Positions 8,432 through 14,706 of a stretch of DNA of 64,000 nt are shown one piece after another (positions within the stretch are counted from its first letter, which is position 1; every line of letters begins with the position of its first letter). Made by a program: the position numbers and the translations under genes. Below the pieces are notes generated by a model. The model saw nothing but the letters and a program-made list of their open reading frames with translations. It was not told where the DNA came from and made no database searches. Source of the stretch: Aminobacter carboxidus (GTDB taxonomy: Bacteria; Pseudomonadota; Alphaproteobacteria; Rhizobiales; Rhizobiaceae); NCBI RefSeq assembly GCF_014863355.1, contig NZ_JACZEP010000007.1:248001-312000 (forward strand). The letters run 5' to 3'.

Positions 8432-8612
8432 TGCCTCCGGGCAAATCTTTCATGCGTCCCAAGCGACTAAGCGCAGGAGCGTGGTCATTTGGTGGCATGT
8501 TGGGCTGTGCGCTGCAGCACGTCAACGCCGCACGGACCCTATCCCGTGAAAAGCGCCTAGCAGTGGCGTTGACCAGAGACTGCTTGATAACTCGCCCTGC
8601 CAAGTCATATGG

Positions 8613-8681
8613 CGTGGTTTTCGAGAACCGGAGCGGAGCGGACATTCTAGTCCGTGAGCACCGGAAGCGGAGAAAACCGCG
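8613..8681. other. Long three-step hairpin between genes
   Basis: CGTGGTTTTC (8613-8622) pairs with GAAAACCGCG (8672-8681) with one wobble. Inside it CCGG (8628-8631) pairs with CCGG (8661-8664), and CGGAC (8639-8643) pairs with GTCCG (8650-8654) around a six-base loop. The structure lies in the 285-base gap upstream of the AsmA gene, far from either stop codon. There is no T tract on either side, so it is not a typical terminator. It could be a structured RNA or a repeat element; the strand is unknown. Confidence 0.45.
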
Positions 8682-8716
8682 TCAGATGGCCGGCAGGGTA
8701 GAGTTAGCAACAGTCT

Positions 8717-9241
8717 CTATCTTGCGTCGCGCTTGGCTTGGGATACGGCCGCCGCCTTGCGCAGGCGCCCGCGCTCCATCGGCCTGACCAGGCTCCTGGC
8801 CTTGGCGTTCTCCATCGCGCGCATGCCGAGATGCGCCTGCCGCGTGTTGAAATCGGCGCCGCGCGCCGGCTTCTTTTCCTTGCTCAGCGCCAAGGCGTGG
8901 CGCGCGTTCTCGACAAGGTCGATGCGCGCCGCCAGTTGGCGTCGCCGCTCGTGCTCTCCGTTCAGCCTGCGCATGCTCATCGCCAGCACGCCGAGTTTTG
9001 CCTTGGTGCCGTGATCCTTGGTCGCCGGCTGCGCGCCCTTGGCGGCTGCCTTGCCGCGCATCTCGCGGCGCTTGCGATTGGCTTCGCCTTGCGCGCGATC
9101 GCGCCGTTCGCGCACCGCCTTCAACAGGTCGCGCAGTTCGACATCTGAAAGCTCCTGCACCACCGGATGGTGCGAATTCTGCACCAGCTTCCACTCGTCT
9201 TCGTTGAGGGCTCGTTCTTCCTGCTTCCTGGAAACCGCCAT
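8717..9241 (-). CDS. Conserved hypothetical basic protein
   Basis: A 174-residue, strongly charged, Arg/Lys-rich protein with no membrane segment or signal peptide. It opens MAVSRKQEERALNEDEWKLV, followed by VVQELSDVELRDLLKAVRER; the central region RKRREMRGKAAAKG is basic, and helices are predicted throughout. The ATG at 9241 is preferred because GAGG stands 8 bases upstream; the open frame extends 12 codons further without a ribosome site. I do not recognise a named family, though proteins of this look occur across the Rhizobiales. The basic, helical character suggests nucleic-acid binding, but nothing proves it. A 16-bp perfect hairpin lies 20 bases upstream of the start. Confidence 0.65.
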   Translation of the reverse strand: MAVSRKQEERALNEDEWKLVQNSHHPVVQELSDVELRDLLKAVRERRDRAQGEANRKRREMRGKAAAKGAQPATKDHGTKAKLGVLAMSMRRLNGEHERRRQLAARIDLVENARHALALSKEKKPARGADFNTRQAHLGMRAMENAKARSLVRPMERGRLRKAAAVSQAKRDAR

Positions 9242-9260
9242 TTTCTGGTCCTCGCCTGTC

Positions 9261-9297
9261 ACAGTCCGGTTGCCCAAAACCTGGGCAACCGGACTGT
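9261..9297 (-). terminator. 16-bp perfect hairpin, terminator or leader structure
   Basis: ACAGTCCGGTTGCCCA (9261-9276) is perfectly complementary to 9282-9297, with a five-base loop. It lies after the stop of the acetyltransferase gene (9329) and before the start of the next minus-strand gene (9241). There is no T run, so it may end the first transcript by hairpin alone or be part of the leader of the second. Confidence 0.45.
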
Positions 9298-9328
9298 CCG
9301 CCCGAACTAGGGTGGGGTCAAGCCGAGC

Positions 9329-9781
9329 TTATGCCTGATACCGCATCCGGATCACTTCCTGGCGCCGGCCCTCGTCATCCTCGTCGCGCCTGAGCGTTTC
9401 GATGAACCCCAGCCGCCGGTAGAAGCCGACTGCCAGTTCGTTCTCGGCATAGACGTCGAGTTCGAGGACGCCCTTCAGCGCCAAGGCATGCAGCACCAGC
9501 GCCTTGCCGAAGCCCTGACCATGTGCTGCCGGGTCAACGAACAGGCCGCCGATGAAGTCGTCGATCAGGCCGATGAAGCCGGCCGGCTCGCCGTCGAGCT
9601 CGACCACCCAGTTTTCCGCCTGCGGCAGGTAGATGTCGCGAACCCTGGCCTGCTGGTCGAGCAACTCGGCTTCCGACATGAAGGGATGGCCGATGCGCGA
9701 AGCCTCGAGCCAGACCTGTGCGAGCCGATCGCGATCGGCGGCGCAATAGGCGCGGATGGCCGCGCCGTGAATGTGTGTCAT
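9329..9781 (-). CDS. GNAT family N-acetyltransferase
   Basis: A 150-residue cytoplasmic enzyme of the GCN5-related acetyltransferase fold, which moves acetyl from acetyl-CoA to an amine. The order is typical: IRAYCAADRDRLAQVWLEAS at the N-terminus, VVELDGEPAGFIGLIDDFIG (central strands), the acetyl-CoA loop GLFVDPAAHGQGFGKALV at about residues 79-96 with the (Q/R)xxGx(G/A) pattern, and VYAENELAVGFYRRLGFIE near the C-terminus. The layout resembles the YjaB/ElaA-like group. The substrate is unknown. AGGA stands 8 bases before the ATG. The gene is monocistronic as far as can be seen, with an intergenic repeat upstream (9836-9938). Confidence 0.82.
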   Translation of the reverse strand: MTHIHGAAIRAYCAADRDRLAQVWLEASRIGHPFMSEAELLDQQARVRDIYLPQAENWVVELDGEPAGFIGLIDDFIGGLFVDPAAHGQGFGKALVLHALALKGVLELDVYAENELAVGFYRRLGFIETLRRDEDDEGRRQEVIRMRYQA

Positions 9782-9835
9782 GGAATTTATCCTGGGAATG
9801 TGCGTATCAGAGAAAGGCGCGCAAGCGCCCGCTCG

Positions 9836-9938
9836 GAGCGCCGCGTGTCCGAACGGACGCGCAAAGGACGCTCTGCAGCCAAAATCGATGCATCGCGCTT
9901 TCCAAAAATCGGTTCCGATTTTCGGGCCGATGCATTGC
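9836..9938 (+). repeat. Dispersed intergenic repeat, copy A
   Basis: The copy begins GCGCCGCGTGTCCGAACGG and continues ACGCGCAAAGGACGCTCT. It ends in the palindrome AAAATCGG-TT-CCGATTTT and GGGCCGATGCA. Related sequences occur inverted at 11563-11656 and again at 52802-52900. Each copy has a GC-rich half-palindrome followed by an AT-flanked one. Copies A and B flank the FAD-oxidase gene in opposite orientation. I cannot give the family a published name. Confidence 0.6.
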
Positions 9939-10056
9939 CTTTCGGCTGTCGTCGGCTCGGGGCCGACGCTTCAGCGACGGAAGTCTCTGCGCATAAAATC
10001 CCTTGTTGGACGGCGCCGAACTATCAGCACCGCCCCCGGTCGTCAACGCCACAAGG

Positions 10057-11472
10057 CTACTCTGCCAGTGGCAGGATCTTGCCCGGGTTGAGGATATTGT
10101 GCGGGTCGAGCGCGGTCTTGATCGCCCTCATCACCGCAACGCCATGGCCGTGCTCGCGCTCCATCAGACCCATCTTGCCCTGGCCGATGCCGTGCTCGCC
10201 GGTCGAGGTACCGTCCATGGCGATCGCCCGCTCCGCCAGCCTTTTGACGAATTCCTCGGCACGACCGATGTCGGCGGGATCGTTCGGATCCATCAGCACC
10301 AGCGTGTGGAAATTGCCATCCCCGACATGGCCGACGATCGGTGCGATCAGCCCCAGCCGCTCAATGTCGGCCTCAGTCTCGGCGATGCACTCGGCAAGCC
10401 TGGAGATCGGCACGCAGGCGTCGGTCGACAGAGCCCGTGCGCCCGGCCTGAGCGTCTGCGACGCCCAATAGGCATCGTGCCGCGCCTTCCACAGCTTGGC
10501 TCGCTCCTCCGCCACCTTGGTCCACAGGAACGGCCCGCCGCCATATTCGGCCGCGATCTCGCCGAAACTCTCGGCCTGCTCGGCGACGCTGGCGTCCGAA
10601 CCATGAAATTCGAGAAACAGGCATGGGCTTTCGGGGTAGTCGAGCTTGGAATAGATCTTCATCGCCCGCATCTGCAGCGCGTTGACCAGCTCGATCCGCG
10701 CCACTGGAATGCCCATCTGGATCGTCGTGATGACCGCCTGGCAGGCCGCCTCGACGCTCGGGAACGGGCAGACCCCGCCCGAAATCGCCTGCGGGATGCC
10801 CTGCAGCTTGAGCGTCACTTCGGTGATGATGCCGAGCGTGCCCTCAGAGCCGACCAAAAGCCTGGTCAAATCGTAGCCGGCCGAACTTTTGCGCGCCCGG
10901 TGCGAGGTTACGACCTCGCTGCCGTCGGCCATCACGGCGCGAAGCGACAGCACGTTCTCGCGCATCGTGCCGTAGCGCACCGCATTGGTGCCGGAAGCGC
11001 GTGTCGCCGCCATGCCACCCAGGCTGGCATTCGCCCCGGGATCGATCGGGAAGAACAGTCCGGTGTCGCGCAGATAGCTGTTCAGTGCCTCGCGCGTCAC
11101 GCCCGCCTGAACCGTGCAGTCGAGGTCGTCGGCATTGACCGAAATCACCTTGTCCATGCGCGAGGTATCGACCGAAATGCCGCCCGCCGGCGCATTCACA
11201 TGACCTTCCAGTGAGGTGCCGGTGCCGAAAGCGATGACCGGCACGCGATGCTCAGTGCAGACCCGCACCACGTCCTGCACGTCAACAGTGCTTTCGGCGA
11301 ACACCACGCCATCAGGCGCCTGGTTGGGCAGGTAAGTCGTCGTGTGGCCGTGCTGCTCGCGGATCGCCTGGCCGGTCTGGAAGCGCTCGCCGAACTGCTG
11401 CTTGAGGATGCCCAGCGCAGCCGCGATCCCCTCCTCGTTCCGCGCCATCGCCTTCAGGTCGCTCAGAGCCAT
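10057..11472 (-). CDS. FAD-linked oxidase, GlcD / D-lactate dehydrogenase family
   Basis: A 471-residue FAD enzyme of the PCMH (VAO) fold that oxidises a 2-hydroxy acid such as D-lactate or glycolate. Key parts: the FAD-binding segment PVIAFGTGTSLEGHVNAP at about residue 80, DPGANASLGGMAATRASGTN, VGSEGTLGIITEVTLKLQGI, and near the C-terminus GHVGDGNFHTL and GEHGIGQGKMGLM, all of the FAD-oxidase C domain. Length matches D-lactate dehydrogenase (cytochrome) and GlcD proteins. GGAGG stands 5 bases before the ATG at 11472; the frame upstream of it has no family similarity. No glcE or glcF gene is nearby, which favours a stand-alone D-2-hydroxyacid dehydrogenase over a glycolate oxidase subunit. 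Confidence 0.87.
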   Translation of the reverse strand: MALSDLKAMARNEEGIAAALGILKQQFGERFQTGQAIREQHGHTTTYLPNQAPDGVVFAESTVDVQDVVRVCTEHRVPVIAFGTGTSLEGHVNAPAGGISVDTSRMDKVISVNADDLDCTVQAGVTREALNSYLRDTGLFFPIDPGANASLGGMAATRASGTNAVRYGTMRENVLSLRAVMADGSEVVTSHRARKSSAGYDLTRLLVGSEGTLGIITEVTLKLQGIPQAISGGVCPFPSVEAACQAVITTIQMGIPVARIELVNALQMRAMKIYSKLDYPESPCLFLEFHGSDASVAEQAESFGEIAAEYGGGPFLWTKVAEERAKLWKARHDAYWASQTLRPGARALSTDACVPISRLAECIAETEADIERLGLIAPIVGHVGDGNFHTLVLMDPNDPADIGRAEEFVKRLAERAIAMDGTSTGEHGIGQGKMGLMEREHGHGVAVMRAIKTALDPHNILNPGKILPLAE

Positions 11473-11562
11473 GTTTTCCTCCGCGTTTGGAACAGCCTGC
11501 CGCCTTGCCGGCACCTTATGCTGCGGTAATCTGCCAGCCCTGACAGTTTGTCCAGCGCCACC

Positions 11563-11656
11563 GTGCATGACCCCGGAATCGGATTTTCGGAAAAGGATCA
11601 TGCACAAACTTAAATGTGACAGCGTCCTTTGCGCGTTCTGCCGGACGCGCGGCGCT
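11563..11656 (-). repeat. Dispersed intergenic repeat, copy B (inverted)
   Basis: Read on the minus strand it begins GCGCCGCGCGTCCGGCAGAA, then CGCGCAAAGGACGCT as in copy A, and ends TTTTCCGAAAATCCGATTCC and GGTCATGCA. It lies in the divergent gap between the FAD-oxidase and thioesterase genes, reaching to 23 bases before the thioesterase start. It may therefore be transcribed in either leader. Confidence 0.6.
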
Positions 11657-11678
11657 GCCAAGTCAAAGAGGATCGTCC

Positions 11679-12155
11679 ATGCCAGCACCGTTCGTCTCCA
11701 GCGTCATGGACGTCGAGAAAGCCTGGCTCGACTACAACGGCCATATGAACATGGCCTATTACAACGTGCTGTTCGACCGCGGCGGCGAGGAGGCACTCGA
11801 CCTGCTTGGGCTGGGTGCCGCTTATGCCCGCGACCGCAAGCTCACCACCTACACCGCCGAGATCCACGTCTGCTACGTCAGGGAGCTGCACCTCGGCGAC
11901 AAGGTCACCGCGACCTTCCACCTGCTCGACCACGACGAGAAACGCTTCCGGGTCTACCAGGAACTGCATCATATCGACGGCTGGTTGTCGGCGACGTCAG
12001 AGACCTTGTCGCTCCATGTCGACATGAACGGCCCGAAGGTCGCTCCCTTCCCACAAGACATCATGGCCACGCTTGATGCCATGCGGGCGGAGCATGCCGC
12101 ATTGCCGATGCCCGAGCGCGCCGGCCGCTCGATCGGCATCAGGCGCAAGGGCTGA
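11679..12155 (+). CDS. Thioesterase family protein (hot-dog fold)
   Basis: A 158-residue protein of the 4-hydroxybenzoyl-CoA thioesterase-like hot-dog family, which hydrolyses acyl-CoA thioesters. The signature WLDYNGHMNMAYYNVLFDRG near residue 14 contains the D-x-x-GHMN motif of the family, followed by TYTAEIHVCYVRELHLGDKV and HLLDHDEKRFRVYQELHH. This type is also found as the C-terminal domain of carnitine dehydrogenase proteins. The ATG at 11679 has AGAGGA 7 bases upstream; the longer frame from 11616 runs into the intergenic repeat and is not used. It is a single gene divergent from the FAD oxidase. Confidence 0.78.
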   Translation: MPAPFVSSVMDVEKAWLDYNGHMNMAYYNVLFDRGGEEALDLLGLGAAYARDRKLTTYTAEIHVCYVRELHLGDKVTATFHLLDHDEKRFRVYQELHHIDGWLSATSETLSLHVDMNGPKVAPFPQDIMATLDAMRAEHAALPMPERAGRSIGIRRKG

Positions 12156-12160
12156 TACTG

Positions 12161-12176
12161 GCCCCCGGACGGGGGC
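12161..12176 (+). terminator. Short GC hairpin after thioesterase gene
   Basis: GCCCCC-GGAC-GGGGGC forms a 6-bp stem 5 bases after the thioesterase stop. There is no T run, so this is weak evidence for termination. Confidence 0.3.
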
Positions 12177-12336
12177 AAGCCCGCATAGTGGCTTCAAGGC
12201 CACAGGCGATTAACCTTACCTGTTCATAACCCACGCCACAGCCTGAGGTTCGTTGATCGCCCCTCGCTGCCCTCCGACAATCCACGCAAGCGAAGTTGAG
12301 TCGCGGCGGCGGGCACCGGACGGCTTGAGGCAAGGC

Positions 12337-12534
12337 ATGCACACAGACATCGAAGCAACGGCCAACAAGCTCGCCTGCGACCCTCGCATCAGCGACTATG
12401 ATTTCTGGCGTTCGCTTCGCAACATCAACAACGAGCTGTTCGAGATCGCCAACAACAACAAGCCGATCCCGATCGAGATGCTGCGCTGGCGCGTCATCCT
12501 GCGCCAGGCCCGCTCCAAGCGCGGCGTGGCCTGA
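12337..12534 (+). CDS. Small hypothetical protein
   Basis: A 65-residue protein without membrane segment: MHTDIEATANKLACDPRISD, then FWRSLRNINNELFEIANNNK and a basic end RWRVILRQARSKRGVA. GAGG stands 6 bases before the ATG. Codon use is like that of its neighbours, and the long WR-N-N-like helix pattern looks like real protein rather than noise. I do not recognise a family and assign no function. It sits between the thioesterase gene and the convergent dienelactone hydrolase gene. Confidence 0.6.
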   Translation: MHTDIEATANKLACDPRISDYDFWRSLRNINNELFEIANNNKPIPIEMLRWRVILRQARSKRGVA

Positions 12535-12579
12535 AGCCGGCCGAAAGGCGCGCCGGACGCGCGTTTGCCGCTTGCCTGA

Positions 12580-13461
12580 TCAGGCAAGCTTTTCCTTGAA
12601 GAAGGCGACCGTCCGCCCCCAGGCCAGTTCCGCCGCTTCCTTGTTGTAGCGCGCCTCCGAGGTGTCGTTGTTGAAGGCGTGCTGGGCGCCGTCATAGACG
12701 AAGACCTGGAACTCCTTACCAGCCTTCTCCAACGCCGCCTTGTAGGCGTCGATGCCGGCGTTGATGCGGTCGTCCTTGCCGGCATAATGCAGCATCAGCG
12801 CCGCCTTGATGTTGGCGATCTCAGCCTCGTCCTTCGGCTGGGAGCCATAATAGGCGACCCCGGCGGCGAGGTCGGGCGCGTTGACGGCGAGCGCGTTGAC
12901 CGTGCCACCGCCCCAGCAGAAGCCCATGGCGCCGACCTTGCCATTGCCGGCTTCATGGCCTTTCAGGAACGCCACCGTCGCTACGCCATTGGCCACCGTT
13001 TGCGCCGCGTCGAGCTGGCCGAACATCTCGCGCGCCTTCTCCTCGTCGGCGGGGGTGCCACCGAGCGGCGATAGATAGTCGGGTGCCAGCGCAACGAAGC
13101 CTTCGAGCGCGACGCGACGCGCCACGTCGCGGATATGCGGATTGAGGCCGCGGTTTTCGTGGATGACTATGACGGTCGGCAGCTTGCCTGTGGCGTCGGC
13201 AGGCCGCGCGAGATAGCCCCTCATCTCGCCCGCGCCACCGCCGGGATAGGTGATGTCTTCGGATTTCAGCCTTTTGTCATCTTCCGCGATGATCGCAGCC
13301 TGCGCCTGGCTGGCCGAAAGCAGCGGTGCGATGGCTGCTGCGGCCGCGCCCGAGCCGGCGAGCTTGGTCAGCTTCTCCATGAAGCCGCGTCGGTCGAGGG
13401 TCAGGTGGGTGTATTCGTCATAGGCATCGATCATCGCCTGGGTGATGGCAGGTCGTGTCAT
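12580..13461 (-). CDS. Dienelactone hydrolase family protein with Tat signal
   Basis: A 293-residue alpha/beta hydrolase. The N-terminus carries a twin-arginine motif (DRRGFMEKLTKLAG, residues 23-36) and a hydrophobic Ala-rich stretch ending SASQAQA, so the protein is probably exported folded to the periplasm. The mature part holds VIVIHENRGLNPHIRDVARR and the nucleophile elbow GFCWGGG with the catalytic Cys at about residue 180. The Asp is in YAGKDDRINAG and the His in YDGAQHAFNND, giving the Cys-Asp-His triad of dienelactone hydrolases. The enzyme opens lactone or ester bonds; the real substrate is unknown. GGAG stands 6 bases before the ATG at 13461. The gene lies downstream of and in the same direction as the glyoxalase-like gene, but a strong terminator separates them. 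Confidence 0.87.
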   Translation of the reverse strand: MTRPAITQAMIDAYDEYTHLTLDRRGFMEKLTKLAGSGAAAAAIAPLLSASQAQAAIIAEDDKRLKSEDITYPGGGAGEMRGYLARPADATGKLPTVIVIHENRGLNPHIRDVARRVALEGFVALAPDYLSPLGGTPADEEKAREMFGQLDAAQTVANGVATVAFLKGHEAGNGKVGAMGFCWGGGTVNALAVNAPDLAAGVAYYGSQPKDEAEIANIKAALMLHYAGKDDRINAGIDAYKAALEKAGKEFQVFVYDGAQHAFNNDTSEARYNKEAAELAWGRTVAFFKEKLA

Positions 13462-13553
13462 CTCTCGCTCCCTGTCTGGTTCGGCAGGCGGCGAGTTTAG
13501 CGTATGCAAATGTAGTTGGTTTCACTGTTACGTGATCGGTACGATCGCGAAAA

Positions 13554-13580
13554 GCGCCCGCGCGACCATTGCGCGGGCGC
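13554..13580 (-). terminator. Intrinsic terminator of the glyoxalase-like gene
   Basis: GCGCCCGCGC (13554-13563) and GCGCGGGCGC (13571-13580) form a perfect 10-bp stem with a 7-base loop. On the minus strand it is followed by TTTT and lies 12 bases after the stop of the gene at 13593. Confidence 0.8.
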
Positions 13581-13592
13581 ATCGAACACCTC

Positions 13593-14135
13593 TCAGTCCT
13601 GGCTTTCCATGAAGCGGATGCGGTTGCCGAACGGGTCGATCACCTGGCATTCCAGCCCCCAGTCCTGCTGCTCCAGGCCGGGCCGGTTGTATTTGTAGTC
13701 CTTGCCGATCAGCCCCTTCTGGAATGCTTCGACGCCCTTCATGTAGCAGACGGCGGTCGCGCCCGGACTAGCGTCGCCGGAATGCTCCGACAGATGCAGC
13801 TTCAGGCCGCCGCGCGACACCTGGCAGTAGAGCGGCGCGCCGGGGTGGAAGCGGTGCTCCCAGTCGATGGTGCAGTCGAGGAAGCCCTGATAGAAGCCCC
13901 TCGCCTTGTCCTCGTCGAAAATGCGGAAGATCGGCACCGGCTGGGTGAAGCTCACCGCACCCGCCGCGGGCTCTTTGGCCTTATCCAGCTTGCTCGACAG
14001 GATGTTCCAGGTCTCGACGCCGAATTGTCGGGCGACGATCTCCAGTGCCTCGCTGTGGCTGACGTCGAGGCTCTTTTGGGCAAGTGCCTCGCGCATGGCT
14101 TTCGCCATCACCTTGGCGTCACGATAGGTTCGCAT
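13593..14135 (-). CDS. Glyoxalase superfamily (VOC) protein with N-terminal helical domain
   Basis: A 180-residue protein in two parts. Residues 1-50 (RTYRDAKVMAKAMREALAQK, then SEALEIVARQFGVETWNILS) form the small helical domain found in front of some glyoxalase-like proteins. Residues 62-180 form a VOC (bleomycin-resistance/glyoxalase) unit: PIFRIFDEDKARGFYQGFLD at its start, then PLYCQVSRGGLKLHLSEHSG with a candidate metal His, and VIDPFGNRIRFMES at the end, the usual closing strand. The activity is unknown; members bind metals, antibiotics or small toxic carbonyls. The ATG at 14135 follows no strong ribosome site. The gene ends in a good intrinsic terminator (13554-13580). Confidence 0.77.
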   Translation of the reverse strand: MRTYRDAKVMAKAMREALAQKSLDVSHSEALEIVARQFGVETWNILSSKLDKAKEPAAGAVSFTQPVPIFRIFDEDKARGFYQGFLDCTIDWEHRFHPGAPLYCQVSRGGLKLHLSEHSGDASPGATAVCYMKGVEAFQKGLIGKDYKYNRPGLEQQDWGLECQVIDPFGNRIRFMESQD

Positions 14136-14356
14136 GATTTTCCGACCCTTTGGTTGTGGCGAGAATTCCCATCAGTGCCCGCATTGCCGATGCTCTCACC
14201 ATCCCTCGGGATCAGGTGACGGAAGCGTCCGATGTGTTCGCCAAACCCCTTTGCAGGGCGCGGACTGCCGGCCACATCAAGCCGTCAGCCACGCTAACCC
14301 TGTCGCAGCCCAGGGGTCAAGGCTGCCCCCCTTCCAAGGCAGCGACCCAAAAACCT

Positions 14357-14570
14357 TCAGAACTTCATCGCCAGGCGCGCCCTGAAGGTCCGGCCCGGAG
14401 CCGGCATGAAGCTCTGGGCGAGCGGATCGAGATAGTAGCGGTTGGTCAGGTTCTCGACCGAAACATTGACCACCGCGTCGTCGCGCAGCTTGTAGCTGGC
14501 GACGGCATCGACAACCGTCACCGGACGGTAGAACAGCTGCACTGCCCTGACATTCTTCTGCCAGGGCTTG
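14357..14570 (-). pseudogene. TonB-dependent receptor, C-terminal remnant
   Basis: The frame ending at 14357 reads VQLFYRPVTVVDAVASYKLR, VVNVSVENLTNRYYLDPLAQ and PAPGRTFRARLAMKF. These are the last beta strands of a TonB-dependent outer-membrane receptor of the haem/siderophore type, including the conserved NLTN-YY motif and the terminal aromatic residue. A complete receptor has 650-800 residues; only about 70 remain. The sequence upstream of ~14570 has no receptor similarity and runs into the uvrD promoter region. There is no start codon with a ribosome site. Confidence 0.65.
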
Positions 14571-14706
14571 TCGAGCTTGTCGATCGGCCGATGGCAGCGC
14601 CGCAGCGCCTGCCTCCCCTGCAAAACCGCCTCTTTCCCCGGCACAAACCAGAACAAAACAGAGACGCTTCTGGCCTTTCCGCCCCGAATCACTACATTCG
14701 GGGCAA

